Source of the DNA: a bacterium UBP4_UBA6127
GTDB taxonomy: Bacteria > UBP4 > UBA4092
Assembly: GCA_002428325.1 (NCBI GenBank)
Contig: DIVR01000037.1
Location: 1-64,000 of the forward strand
Length of the DNA stretch: 64,000 bases
Direction: 5' to 3'
Position 1 is the stretch's first letter. Each line of letters starts with the position of its first letter. Positions 42,680 to 51,524 of this stretch are shown here, piece after piece. The notes under the pieces were generated by a model. That model ran no database searches. It worked only from the letters and a program-made list of their open reading frames with translations, and had not been told where the DNA came from. The translations under genes were made by a program, and so were the position numbers.

Positions 42680-44251
42680 ATGTCATTAACCAATATTTGG
42701 TTGATTGCGGTAGCTCTCATTGATGTAGCCGCCGTGATATTTGTTGTTTTCTACCTTTTCCGGAGAATGAGTTCGGAAGGGAAAATCAAATCTGCCCAGA
42801 AAATGGCAGACCAGATTATTCTTGAATCGGAAAAGGAATCCGAAGTAAAGCAAAAAACGGTTATCCTGCAAGCTAAAGAAAAAATCCTCGAAGAAAAATC
42901 TAAATTTGAACGGGATTGCAACGAGAGGATGTCTAAAATTTCATCTATCGAGCGACGGGCTGCCGATAAAGAAAGTTTAATGTCCCGGAAGCTTGAACAG
43001 GTCGAAAAAAAGGATAAAGATTTAGGGGAACGAGAAAAAGAACTCAGTAAAAAAGAACAAAAGATTTCTGAAAAAGAACAGCGTCTTACTCTTACCTTGG
43101 AAGAACAGAAGCAAAAACTCCAGCAGATTTCCGGCATGACGGCTGAACAAGCAAAGAAGGAATTGCTGACAGCCTTGGAAGAAGATTTAAAAGTTGATGC
43201 CGCCATGTTGATTCGCAATATGGAAAACGAAGCGAAGGAATCAGGGGATAAGAAAGCCCGCCATATTGTACTGACGGCACTGCAGCGTTGCGCCTCTGAC
43301 CATACCTCAGAAGTCTCAGTCTCCAGTGTCCAATTACCCTCAGAAGAAGTCAAAGGCAAGATTATTGGCCGTGAAGGACGTAATATTCGAGCCTTGGAAG
43401 CTGCCACAGGGGTTACTTTTATTATTGATGACACTCCCGAGACCATTGTTATATCAGGATTCGATCCTTTGCGCCGGGAAATTGCCAGAGTCTCCCTGGA
43501 AAGGCTTCTAGCCGACGGCCGCGTCCATCCAGCCAGAATTGAGGAAGTGGTTGCCAAGACTCGCAAAGAAATCCTGGAATTCACCAAAGAAGCCGGCAAA
43601 CAGGCTGCATTGGATGTGGGAGTCCATGGATTACACCCGGAATTAACAGCTATCTTAGGAAGGCTTCATTTCCGGACCAGTTTTGGGCAGAATGTCCTGA
43701 ACCATGCCAAGGAAGTTTCCTGGATTGCTGAAAGCATTGCCTCCGAACTGGGTTTTGATACCAATTTAGTGAAACGCGCCGCCTTACTGCATGATGTCGG
43801 CAAAGCTGTGGACCACGAAATAGAAGGGCCCCATGCCTTAATTGGGGCTGAATTAGCCAAGAAATACCGGGAACGGCCAGAAGTGGTTGCCGCAATTGGC
43901 GGACACCATGGAGAAGTTACGGACCAGAGCATTGAAGCGGTCATTGTCCAGGCAGCAGACGCAATTTCCGGAGCCCGTCCAGGAGCTCGCCGTGATTCCA
44001 TTGAAGGTTATATCAAACGTTTGGAGAAACTGGAAGAAATAGCGGATTCTTTCCAGGGCGTTTCCAAAGCCTTTGCCATGCAGGCCGGCCGTGAGCTTCG
44101 GGTTATCGTTGAACCGGAAGGCATTGATGATAATGGGGCCTTGCAATTAGCCAGAAATATCGCCAAACGCATTGAAGGCGAAGTAAAATATCCTGGTATG
44201 ATCAAAGTTACTGTGGTTCGGGAAACCCGAGCCATAGAATATGCCATGTAG
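42680..44251 (+). CDS. rny: Ribonuclease Y
   Basis: This 523-residue protein has the full RNase Y plan: one N-terminal membrane helix (about residues 5-28), a long charged coiled coil (30-200), a KH domain with 'G-K-I-I-G-R-E-G-R-N-I-R' near residue 225 and an HD domain with the metal-binding H371-D372-V-G-K-A. It starts bulk mRNA decay at the inner membrane. The ATG at 42680 with a GGAGAAGGA site gives the usual N-terminus. The ymdB-like gene follows 12 bases later, as in Firmicutes. Confidence 0.97.
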   Translation: MSLTNIWLIAVALIDVAAVIFVVFYLFRRMSSEGKIKSAQKMADQIILESEKESEVKQKTVILQAKEKILEEKSKFERDCNERMSKISSIERRAADKESLMSRKLEQVEKKDKDLGEREKELSKKEQKISEKEQRLTLTLEEQKQKLQQISGMTAEQAKKELLTALEEDLKVDAAMLIRNMENEAKESGDKKARHIVLTALQRCASDHTSEVSVSSVQLPSEEVKGKIIGREGRNIRALEAATGVTFIIDDTPETIVISGFDPLRREIARVSLERLLADGRVHPARIEEVVAKTRKEILEFTKEAGKQAALDVGVHGLHPELTAILGRLHFRTSFGQNVLNHAKEVSWIAESIASELGFDTNLVKRAALLHDVGKAVDHEIEGPHALIGAELAKKYRERPEVVAAIGGHHGEVTDQSIEAVIVQAADAISGARPGARRDSIEGYIKRLEKLEEIADSFQGVSKAFAMQAGRELRVIVEPEGIDDNGALQLARNIAKRIEGEVKYPGMIKVTVVRETRAIEYAM

Positions 44252-44263
44252 GAATCGATAAAC

Positions 44264-45052
44264 GTGAAGATATTATTTGTGGGAGACATTTTTGGACGTT
44301 CCGGAAGACGGGCAGTGGAAGAATGTCTCCCTTCCATTTTAGAAGAACATCAGGTTGATTTTTGTGTTGCCAATGGAGAGAATGCGGCGGCCGGAAAAGG
44401 ATTGACTCCCGATATTGCCGAGCAGCTATTTTCTCTGGGGATTGATGTCATCACCGGAGGAAACCATATCTGGCATCACAAAGAGATCATCCCCCTGTTG
44501 GAAACTGAAACCAGGATTCTCCGTCCGATTAATTTTCCCGAAGCTGTTCCCGGCAAGGGTTGGGGTCTTTATAAATCAACCCGTACCGGTGATTTAGTCG
44601 GGGTCATTTCTGCCATGGGCAGGATATTCCTGAGAGAACTGGATAATCCTTTCCATGTCATTGAGAAAATCCTTCCCGTAATACAGCAAAAGACTCCCAT
44701 TATTCTGGTAGATTTCCATGCAGAGGCCACATCCGAGAAGGTAGCCATGGGATGGTTCCTGGATGGGAAAGTCAGCGCCTGTATCGGGACCCATACCCAT
44801 ATTCCGACTGCCGACGAAAAAATTCTTCCCCAGGGGACAGCCTATTTGACCGACAGCGGCATGACCGGTCCTTATGATTCGGTCATCGGCGTCCGCAAAG
44901 AAATCATCCTGGAAATGTTTCTGACTCAGATGCCGGTCCGCCATGAAGTCGCCAGCGGAGATACCCAATTTCATAGTGTCCTCATTGAAGTGGATAATAA
45001 AACCGGCAAGGCCACCGGGATATTCCGCATCCGTCGTGATTTAAAAGATTAA
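44264..45052 (+). CDS. YmdB-type metallophosphoesterase
   Basis: This 262-residue enzyme has F-V-G-D-I-F-G-R, 'V-A-N-G-E-N-A-A', 'G-G-N-H-I-W', 'V-D-F-H-A-E-A-T-S-E-K' and 'G-T-H-T-H-I-P-T', which together form the binuclear metal site of the TIGR00282 family. In Bacillus YmdB hydrolyses cyclic nucleotides and influences biofilm behaviour, and its gene also follows rny. The start is GTG at 44264; no other start leaves the N-terminal metal motif intact. Confidence 0.93.
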   Translation: MKILFVGDIFGRSGRRAVEECLPSILEEHQVDFCVANGENAAAGKGLTPDIAEQLFSLGIDVITGGNHIWHHKEIIPLLETETRILRPINFPEAVPGKGWGLYKSTRTGDLVGVISAMGRIFLRELDNPFHVIEKILPVIQQKTPIILVDFHAEATSEKVAMGWFLDGKVSACIGTHTHIPTADEKILPQGTAYLTDSGMTGPYDSVIGVRKEIILEMFLTQMPVRHEVASGDTQFHSVLIEVDNKTGKATGIFRIRRDLKD

Positions 45053-45103
45053 TTCCAATTTCTATCCAGCCAAAAACAGGTATTTCGGTTTATAATTTTC
45101 ATC

Positions 45104-46696
45104 ATGGAGAAAAAATCTAAACAGTCTTCCCGTACCCGAACCCGGCAGGCTCCGATTCTGGCAACCCCGGAATCGGCAGGGTTATCTTTTACCCCATCGC
45201 CGGAACTCTCCAGAGCTGTCCTTACCGTAACGGACCTGACCGATAAAATCAAAGACCAATTGGAAACAGGGTTTCCGGATATCTGGGTGGAAGGTGAAGT
45301 CAGTAATTTCAAAGTTTCCGGCAATGGGCATGCCTTCTTCAGCTTGAAAGATGAAAAATCAGTCATCCGGTCAGTGATATGGGCCAATGTCTTTCGTATG
45401 ATGAGGCTACAGATGAAAGAAGGCCTGAAGGTTATGTCCCATGGGAGACTCAGTGTTTATGGTCCCAGCGGCGATTATAGGCTGGTTATTGACCGGATTG
45501 AGATATCCGGGCTGGGTGTGCTTCAACAGCAATTTGAAGAGTTAAAACGAAAACTCCAGGCAGAAGGCCTTTTTGACAGTTCACGAAAGAAACCCCTGCC
45601 CCTGCTTCCTAAACGTATTGGTATTGTTACTTCCCCCACAGGAGCGGCATTACAGGATATATTCAATATCTTATTTCGCCGATTCCCCAATATGCAGGCA
45701 GTCATTGCCCCCGCCCAGGTTCAAGGGACAGCGGCCGCCGGCCAGATTGCCGAGGGAATCCGGATGTTGAATCTATTGACCCCGGAAGTCGATGTTATTC
45801 TGGTGGCACGAGGGGGCGGTTCCCTGGAAGATCTCTGGCCTTTTAATGAAGAGATAGTGGCCAGAGCGGTGGCAGAATCCAAAATTCCCATCGTATCAGG
45901 TGTAGGCCATGAGGTAGATACCACTATCTGCGATTATGCGGCAGATGTTCGAGCGCCCACTCCCTCTGGAGCCGCTGAAATTGTCGTTCGGAAGAAGAGT
46001 GAATTTGAATCTGAGTTATCGGGATATCGGGACAGCCTGCTGACTGAAATTGAACACAAGCTGAAAAGCCTTCGCCAGGATTGGGAAGAACAGGTCCGGC
46101 GTCCCTCCTTCAGGCAGCCGGAAAGGCTCTTGGATGCCCGCCGCCAAAAAGTGAATGACCTGGATGAATCCTCCAGACGGAGTATCCGGCATCGATTTGA
46201 AATGAGCCAGGCGGTCAATAAACAACTCTATACCGTCTTGCAAAAACATTCTCCTGAAAATAAGCTGAGACTCTGGAAAGAGAAACTGCATCAGCTGGCT
46301 GAAAAAAATTATACTCTGGTTCATACCCGGATTCGAATATCCCAATCTGAATGGGAGAACCGGAACCAACAGTTATTTACTAATTCTCCAGCCAGAAAAA
46401 TTCCCCAATTATCCCGACAGGTCCAATATGTTGCCCGCCAGTTAACGGACCGGACCCTGACCCAATGGAATCGGTATCAACAGATGTTTTCGGCTCACTT
46501 GGGAAAACTTAATGCCCTCAGTCCCCTGGCTATACTGGAAAGAGGCTACTCCATTGTATCCATCGATAAAGAGGGCCGAATTCTTCGAAAAGCATCAGAA
46601 ACCCGATTAGGAGAAATCCTTTCGATTCGTTTACATCAAGGTAATATAAAAGCCCAAGTCACCCAGATCGATCCTGAGGAGGATTCCCATGGCTGA
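45104..46696 (+). CDS. xseA: Exodeoxyribonuclease VII large subunit
   Basis: This 530-residue protein has an N-terminal OB fold ('V-E-G-E-V-S-N-F-K'), the catalytic domain ('P-L-L-P-K-R-I-G-I-V-T-S-P-T-G-A-A', 'R-G-G-G-S-L-E-D-L-W-P-F-N' and 'G-V-G-H-E-V-D-T-T-I') and a long helical C-terminus ending 'L-A-I-L-E-R-G-Y-S-I-V'. It degrades single-stranded DNA with XseB. It carries about 38 extra basic residues at the N-terminus relative to usual forms, but no ribosome binding site helps choose another start. It overlaps xseB by 8 bases. Confidence 0.96.
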   Translation: MEKKSKQSSRTRTRQAPILATPESAGLSFTPSPELSRAVLTVTDLTDKIKDQLETGFPDIWVEGEVSNFKVSGNGHAFFSLKDEKSVIRSVIWANVFRMMRLQMKEGLKVMSHGRLSVYGPSGDYRLVIDRIEISGLGVLQQQFEELKRKLQAEGLFDSSRKKPLPLLPKRIGIVTSPTGAALQDIFNILFRRFPNMQAVIAPAQVQGTAAAGQIAEGIRMLNLLTPEVDVILVARGGGSLEDLWPFNEEIVARAVAESKIPIVSGVGHEVDTTICDYAADVRAPTPSGAAEIVVRKKSEFESELSGYRDSLLTEIEHKLKSLRQDWEEQVRRPSFRQPERLLDARRQKVNDLDESSRRSIRHRFEMSQAVNKQLYTVLQKHSPENKLRLWKEKLHQLAEKNYTLVHTRIRISQSEWENRNQQLFTNSPARKIPQLSRQVQYVARQLTDRTLTQWNRYQQMFSAHLGKLNALSPLAILERGYSIVSIDKEGRILRKASETRLGEILSIRLHQGNIKAQVTQIDPEEDSHG

Positions 46697-46973
46697 ACCT
46701 ATTAAAAAAACACCCAAATCCTTTGAAGAAGCAATCAAACGGTTGGAAGAGATTGTCGAGCAGCTGGAATCACCAGAATTACCCCTGGAAAAATCCATTG
46801 AACTGTTTGAAGAAGGCATGCGTCTCTCTCAATTCTGTAATACGAAACTCAATGAGGCAGAAAAGAAAATCACTCAACTGGTCAAAAAGCCAGGGGGTAA
46901 AATTGAAGAAGTCCCCATGGAAAATGAATCCGCTGATACCAGTACCACGAATCAGGAAGAAATTCCCCTTTAG
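46689..46973 (+). CDS. xseB: Exodeoxyribonuclease VII small subunit
   Basis: This 94-residue protein has 'F-E-E-A-I-K-R-L-E-E-I-V-E-Q-L-E' and 'L-P-L-E-K-S-I-E-L-F-E-E-G', the two-helix hairpin that binds XseA. A GAGGAGG site lies inside the xseA end. The acidic tail after residue 75 is longer than usual. Confidence 0.95.
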   Translation: MAEPIKKTPKSFEEAIKRLEEIVEQLESPELPLEKSIELFEEGMRLSQFCNTKLNEAEKKITQLVKKPGGKIEEVPMENESADTSTTNQEEIPL

Positions 46974-47007
46974 AGGCTGGGTCTTTTTCCCCAATGAGGT
47001 TTTTTAA

Positions 47008-47889
47008 ATGAACATTAAGGATTATTTTGCCGTAAAATCCCAAACCATAGAAACATCCCTGGCACATTGGCTCCCTTCAGGAGAAAGCAGGCTGGCCCAG
47101 GCTATGCGGTATTCCGTAATGGCCGGGGGGAAAAGGATTCGTCCAATATTGGCTCTGGCTACTGCAGAAATGCTGGAAGGGAAACAGGAGGATGTACTCC
47201 CAGGTGCCTGCGCCCTGGAATTCATCCATAACTATTCCCTGATTCATGATGACCTGCCTTGTATGGATAATGATGATTTCCGAAGGGGAAGGCCGACCAC
47301 CCATAAACAATTTGGAGAAAAAACAGCTATCCTGGCGGGGAATGCCCTGATAATCGAGTCCTTTCGTCTGCTGGGACAGTTTGCCCAGGATTCCAACCTG
47401 CCGGATGCCTCTAAAATTCACATTATCACTCAGATTGCCCAGGCTAGTGGAATGCAGGGCATGATAGCAGGACAAGTCAGCGATTTGGAATCGGAAATGC
47501 AGGATATCAGCGCTGAAAGGATGGCTTATATTCATTCCCATAAAACCGGAGCCCTTATCAGGGCAGCTGTCCTGGTGGGCGCTTATGCTTCTAATGCCGA
47601 TGACAACCAGGTTTCCCATCTCCGGGACTATGCGGAAAAACTGGGACTGATGTTCCAGGTAACAGATGATATCCTTGATATTGAAGGGTCTGAAGAAAAA
47701 AGAGGTAAAAAAATCGGCGGCGACGTGGAATTAGGAAAAGCCACTTATCCCCGAATCCATGGAATGGAGAAAGCTAAAAAACTGGTCAGCGATTTAATGC
47801 TTGGATGCCAGGCTGATTTGGCTGTCTTTGGCGAAAAGGCTTCCATTTTGATTGCTATTTCTGATTATGTCGGCACCCGTAAAGCGTAA
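47008..47889 (+). CDS. ispA: Farnesyl/geranylgeranyl diphosphate synthase
   Basis: This 293-residue isoprenyl diphosphate synthase has 'G-G-K-R-I-R-P', the first aspartate motif 'D-D-L-P-C-M-D-N-D-D' near residues 84-93 and the second 'D-D-I-L-D' near residue 221. It condenses C5 units to farnesyl or geranylgeranyl diphosphate, feeding undecaprenyl phosphate and quinones. The xseA-xseB-ispA order is widely conserved; dxs, often next, is absent here. Confidence 0.93.
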   Translation: MNIKDYFAVKSQTIETSLAHWLPSGESRLAQAMRYSVMAGGKRIRPILALATAEMLEGKQEDVLPGACALEFIHNYSLIHDDLPCMDNDDFRRGRPTTHKQFGEKTAILAGNALIIESFRLLGQFAQDSNLPDASKIHIITQIAQASGMQGMIAGQVSDLESEMQDISAERMAYIHSHKTGALIRAAVLVGAYASNADDNQVSHLRDYAEKLGLMFQVTDDILDIEGSEEKRGKKIGGDVELGKATYPRIHGMEKAKKLVSDLMLGCQADLAVFGEKASILIAISDYVGTRKA

Positions 47890-48247
47890 TTATCCATCTG
47901 GAATAATATTAGGGTTCCATAAAAAATAGAATCTTAATGGGTTTTTTACCAAAGAACAGATAATTCATTCTCCTACCTTCTTCACCCCAGCCTTCTTCTC
48001 AGAGTTTCGCTTTATCGGGAAAGGCCCCCTTTACCGGTTCAACCTGGCCTTTTGACAGCTGTCAAAATATCATTCTATTGATAAATAAGGGGTTATAAGT
48101 ATAGGTAATTTTCCAACTCCTTACTAAAAAGGAAAAATATCTGGGATAAATGGGTATAGTTCAAACGATTCCCAATTCACTGGAATTTGAGAGAAAATTT
48201 CAGAAGATGTCAGGGAGACCCTGTATACCCAGAGTCCCCCTTGATAG
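47890..48247. other. Intergenic region with paired hairpin and palindrome
   Basis: This gap lies between convergent ispA and the small protein gene at 48248. It contains AAAGGCC (48020-48026) complementary to GGCCTTT (48046-48052), a possible weak rightward terminator, overlapping a perfect palindrome at 48050-48067. I see no gene in it. Confidence 0.5.
48050..48067. promoter_or_regulatory. Perfect 18-bp palindrome, possible operator
   Basis: TTTTGACAGCTGTCAAAA is a perfect dyad made of two CTGTCAA half-sites. Half-sites of the same sequence occur upstream of the ParB-like gene. It lies 180 bases past the end of the 48248 gene and 160 past ispA, so a target gene is not obvious. Confidence 0.4.
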
Positions 48248-48535
48248 TTAATCTTTCTTTTCGACAATATAAACCGGCATTGGCTTTTCCCAACTCACTT
48301 CGACTTTGCCAATGGTCTTCATCGGAACCGGAACTCCATCGGTGTTCCGGACATAGACATCCATTAACAAAACAGGACTTCCGGTAGAATCCATGACCCC
48401 TTCCAACTTGGAAATAGCATTAGCGGGTGTGGGAGTCAGGGCTCGTTGGACATCTGGCTTGAAAAGCAGTGCCAGCAATAAGACAGCAATCACGGTTAAA
48501 ATAACTTTGGTATAACGATCTGTTTTGATACCCAT
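48248..48535 (-). CDS. Small membrane-anchored hypothetical protein
   Basis: This 95-residue protein has one membrane segment (about residues 10-26) followed by a short extracytoplasmic domain with 'V-L-L-M-D-V-Y-V-R-N-T-D-G-V-P' and a final strand 'M-P-V-Y-I-V-E-K-K-D'. An AAGG ribosome binding site lies 6 bases before the ATG and GGAGG further up. It is 106 bases downstream of pilT on the same strand and might belong to that unit. Family unknown. Confidence 0.65.
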   Translation of the reverse strand: MGIKTDRYTKVILTVIAVLLLALLFKPDVQRALTPTPANAISKLEGVMDSTGSPVLLMDVYVRNTDGVPVPMKTIGKVEVSWEKPMPVYIVEKKD

Positions 48536-48641
48536 GGTCCTTTTACCTCCTGAAAAGATTTCTAGCTAGGATTTAAGTTCTGGAGCGAATCCAAAGATTC
48601 ATCTCCTGATACAGTAGATATCCCTGTTATATATTATTATT

Positions 48642-49721
48642 CTAAAACCGGGTTGAGGACATTCCCCTGATTTTTAATTTTAAATCATTGGGACTTTCGG
48701 CCGCTGCCATGGCATCATCCAGGGTGATTTGCTTTTCCATATAGAGCTTATAAAGATGCTGGTCAAAGGTTTGCATATTCTCCTGAGTACCAGCGGAAAT
48801 AGTTGTCCTGATAGGACTTAACTCCCCTTTTCGCAGCAAATCAGATATCCGGGATGAATTAATCATGATTTCCACCGCGGGGACTCGGCCAGTCCCATCA
48901 GCCCTTCTTAAAAGCCTTTGGGAAACAACACCCAACAGATTATTAGCCAGGCTCTGGTATATTCGGGGATGTTCATCCTGCGGGAAAAATTGCATGATCC
49001 GTTCAATGGTCTGATTGGCATTGGTCGAATGGAGGGTGGAAAGGACCAGATGCCCTGTCTCAGCAAAATCGATAGCCGCCGTTACCGTTTCCGGGTCTCT
49101 CATCTCTCCAATCAGGATAACATCGGGTGCCTGCCGGAGGGCGCTGCGAAGCGCCTTGGCAAAACTGTGGGTATCAGTACCCACTTCTCTCTGGCTGATA
49201 ATGCTCTTTTCATTTTTATGGACAAACTCAATAGGGTCTTCAATCGTTACCACATGCCCTGTTTTATTCAGATTCCGGTGATGGATCATAGCCGCCAGGG
49301 TGGTGGATTTTCCCGAACCGGTGGCCCCTGTCACCAAAATCAGCCCCCTGGATTCCAGGATGATATCATTTAACACCGGGGGAAGCAAAAGTTCTTCCAC
49401 TGTGGGAATCTTGGACTCAACCCGCCTGAAGACAAAAGCAATAGAACCCCGCTGCCGATAAATATTCCCTCGGAATCTTCCAATCTGGGGAATCGAATAC
49501 GCTAGATTGACCTCAGGGTCGATTTCCATCTGTTTTTTCTGTTCATCCGTTAAAAAGGAGTAAACCAGCTGCTCAGTGTCAATCGGTTTTAATGACTGAT
49601 CACTTAAAAAGATTCCCTGCCCGGATACTTTTATCATGGGAGGGCTGCCTACCACACAAAAAAGGTCAGAACCCTTCTGATCACAAAGGATTCGTAATAA
49701 GGTATCAATATTCAGTTCCAT
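48642..49721 (-). CDS. pilT: Twitching motility ATPase PilT
   Basis: This 359-residue secretion ATPase has Walker A 'G-A-T-G-S-G-K-S-T-T' near residue 136, an Asp box (T-I-E-D-P-I-E-F-V), Walker B region 'D-V-I-L-I-G-E-M-R-D' and the His box 'G-H-L-V-L-S-T-L-H-S-T-N-A'. The R-D-x-E-T-V form and the length match PilT/PilU retraction ATPases rather than PilB. It powers retraction of type IV pili at the inner membrane. No other pilus gene is in view, and no ribosome binding site precedes the ATG. Confidence 0.92.
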   Translation of the reverse strand: MELNIDTLLRILCDQKGSDLFCVVGSPPMIKVSGQGIFLSDQSLKPIDTEQLVYSFLTDEQKKQMEIDPEVNLAYSIPQIGRFRGNIYRQRGSIAFVFRRVESKIPTVEELLLPPVLNDIILESRGLILVTGATGSGKSTTLAAMIHHRNLNKTGHVVTIEDPIEFVHKNEKSIISQREVGTDTHSFAKALRSALRQAPDVILIGEMRDPETVTAAIDFAETGHLVLSTLHSTNANQTIERIMQFFPQDEHPRIYQSLANNLLGVVSQRLLRRADGTGRVPAVEIMINSSRISDLLRKGELSPIRTTISAGTQENMQTFDQHLYKLYMEKQITLDDAMAAAESPNDLKLKIRGMSSTRF

Positions 49722-49847
49722 AACTAAACAGAATATCCGAAATTTTGTTTTAAAGCAAGCTATTTCAGGAGTTTGTTGCTATATAAAAACTTACCTTTTC
49801 TCCTCTAATATTTCCCCTTCCCCCATCAGGTATCTTCCCTGGAAAAG

Positions 49848-49876
49848 GACCCAGGCTGATGGCTACAGCCTGGGTC
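49848..49876. repeat. Perfect 10-bp hairpin in divergent region
   Basis: GACCCAGGCT pairs with AGCCTGGGTC across 9 bases. It lies between the divergent pilT and secreted propeller genes, upstream of both, and lacks a T-run, so it is not an ordinary terminator. It might be a leader hairpin or operator. Confidence 0.5.
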
Positions 49877-49984
49877 TCCCTCCGAAAGGAGAAAAGGAAG
49901 GGACAGAGAAAAGCTGGAAGTTGACAGTGATCCTGAAGTCTGATTAGATAAGGGTAACCTATTCAGGGAAGGAATTATCCGGAA

Positions 49985-51430
49985 ATGAGACAAAAAATAA
50001 ACAGAAAAACTCAAAAACCCTCATGGAAAAGCCTCTTAGGGATACTTACCGCTTTCCTGATTGGAGTCAATGGACTGGCTTGGGAGATGGAACCCATCAT
50101 TTTTTGCCAGGCTACGGGAAATCAGGCCTTTGTCCGGATGGTTCAGGATGATAAAGATGGAGTGTATCTTGCCTGGCAGGATAAACGAAATGGAAATATG
50201 GATATATATGCCCAGTACTATTCCCATGGAGATAAAGAACGATGGGGAAAAGATGGGGTTCCTGTCTGTATTGACCCTCAGCGTCAACAATATCCTTTAA
50301 TAATCCCAGGAGACCAAGGGTCGCTTCTGATACTATGGCAGGACAGCCGAAGTGGGGATAATGCCCTTTACATGCAAAAACTATCTGTCGATGGAAAGCC
50401 TTTATGGCCCATTAACGGAAAATTAACGGCAAAAGTCAGGGTTCCCATCACCTATCCAGCCATCACAGAGGATGGACAGGGAGGAATTGTTTTTATCTGG
50501 CAGGATGGACAGGGTAGCCAGTCTGGCATTTATGCCATGAGGGTCGCTGCCGATGGAACCCACCCCTGGGGGAAAACACCCTTGTGGATCGGACCAACAG
50601 GCCCTGAATCAGGCAAACCCTGTATCATCAATGATACCCAGGGTGGAGTCATAATCATCTGGCAATATCGAACAGAAGAATTAAATCAAATAAGAGCCCA
50701 GAAATTAACCTCTCAGGGTAAACTTGGCTGGGGGGGCGGCGGACTTATTATTAAGGATATATTTAATGAAATTGCCGAAATCCAAGCCCTCTCCGATGGC
50801 CAGGGTGGGGTTATCCTTACCTGGGAAGATGCCACCAATTTTTATTATGGGGTATATGCCCAAAGGCTGAGTTCTGAGGGGAAATATCTCTGGAACCCTA
50901 AAGGTGTCTTAGTAGGGTCAGACCCGGAATTACTCTATGCCCCCCAGGTAATCTCGGATTCCCGGGGCGGCATCATCATGATATGGCAAATGGAAGACCT
51001 CCAGAAAATCAATAATCGATTATATGCCCAAAGAGTGGATTCTAAGGGTAATACTATCTGGCAGAAGAACGGAGTTACCGTTTGCCAACTGTCAAAACTC
51101 GATATTCTCAACCCCCTGATGAAACCGGATGGCCAGGGGGGTGTTTTAATAATCTGGAATGACAGCCGAATGGGAATCAATGATATTTACATCCAACGGC
51201 TAGATTCCAAAGGGAAACCGGCTTGGGAATCAAATGGGAGAGTCCTCTGCAATGCTCCTTCCCACCAGATGTATCCCCAAATAGCAATCACATCCAGACA
51301 GGAGGCCTACATGGCATGGTGGGACCTCAGGAGCCAGAAGGATATGAATATTATCGGAGCTTGGATCAACCTGAGCAATTCGGCGGGTTCCGGCAATCTT
51401 GGAGATAAATCTGCAGCAACCCAACCCTGA
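49985..51430 (+). CDS. Secreted beta-propeller-like repeat protein
   Basis: This 481-residue protein has an N-terminal signal segment (about residues 15-33) and about eight repeats of roughly 50 residues. Each is built as 'D-G-x-G-G-x-x-I-x-W-Q-D-x-R-x-G-x-x-x-I-Y-A-Q-R-L-x-x-x-G-x-x-x-W'. The W-x-D and Y-x-Q positions recur in nearly every copy, suggesting a closed propeller of seven or eight blades, perhaps sugar- or protein-binding. No catalytic motif is visible. An AAGGAA site precedes the ATG. Related in plan, not closely in sequence, to the propeller-like protein at 28907-30094. Confidence 0.72.
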   Translation: MRQKINRKTQKPSWKSLLGILTAFLIGVNGLAWEMEPIIFCQATGNQAFVRMVQDDKDGVYLAWQDKRNGNMDIYAQYYSHGDKERWGKDGVPVCIDPQRQQYPLIIPGDQGSLLILWQDSRSGDNALYMQKLSVDGKPLWPINGKLTAKVRVPITYPAITEDGQGGIVFIWQDGQGSQSGIYAMRVAADGTHPWGKTPLWIGPTGPESGKPCIINDTQGGVIIIWQYRTEELNQIRAQKLTSQGKLGWGGGGLIIKDIFNEIAEIQALSDGQGGVILTWEDATNFYYGVYAQRLSSEGKYLWNPKGVLVGSDPELLYAPQVISDSRGGIIMIWQMEDLQKINNRLYAQRVDSKGNTIWQKNGVTVCQLSKLDILNPLMKPDGQGGVLIIWNDSRMGINDIYIQRLDSKGKPAWESNGRVLCNAPSHQMYPQIAITSRQEAYMAWWDLRSQKDMNIIGAWINLSNSAGSGNLGDKSAATQP

Positions 51431-51524
51431 TAAATCCATAGGAGAGGATTGCCTCTCCCTTCGGCTGATGGTAAAATGTCGTTGATTGTAATAACACCAG
51501 TTTACCCGAAAAAGAGGTTGCTTC

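Noticed and set aside
42751..43599. Long open frame (282 codons) antisense to rny
   Set aside because: It lies wholly inside a firmly identified gene, is very Ser-rich as expected from the reverse of a Glu/Lys-rich coiled coil, and has no ribosome binding site.
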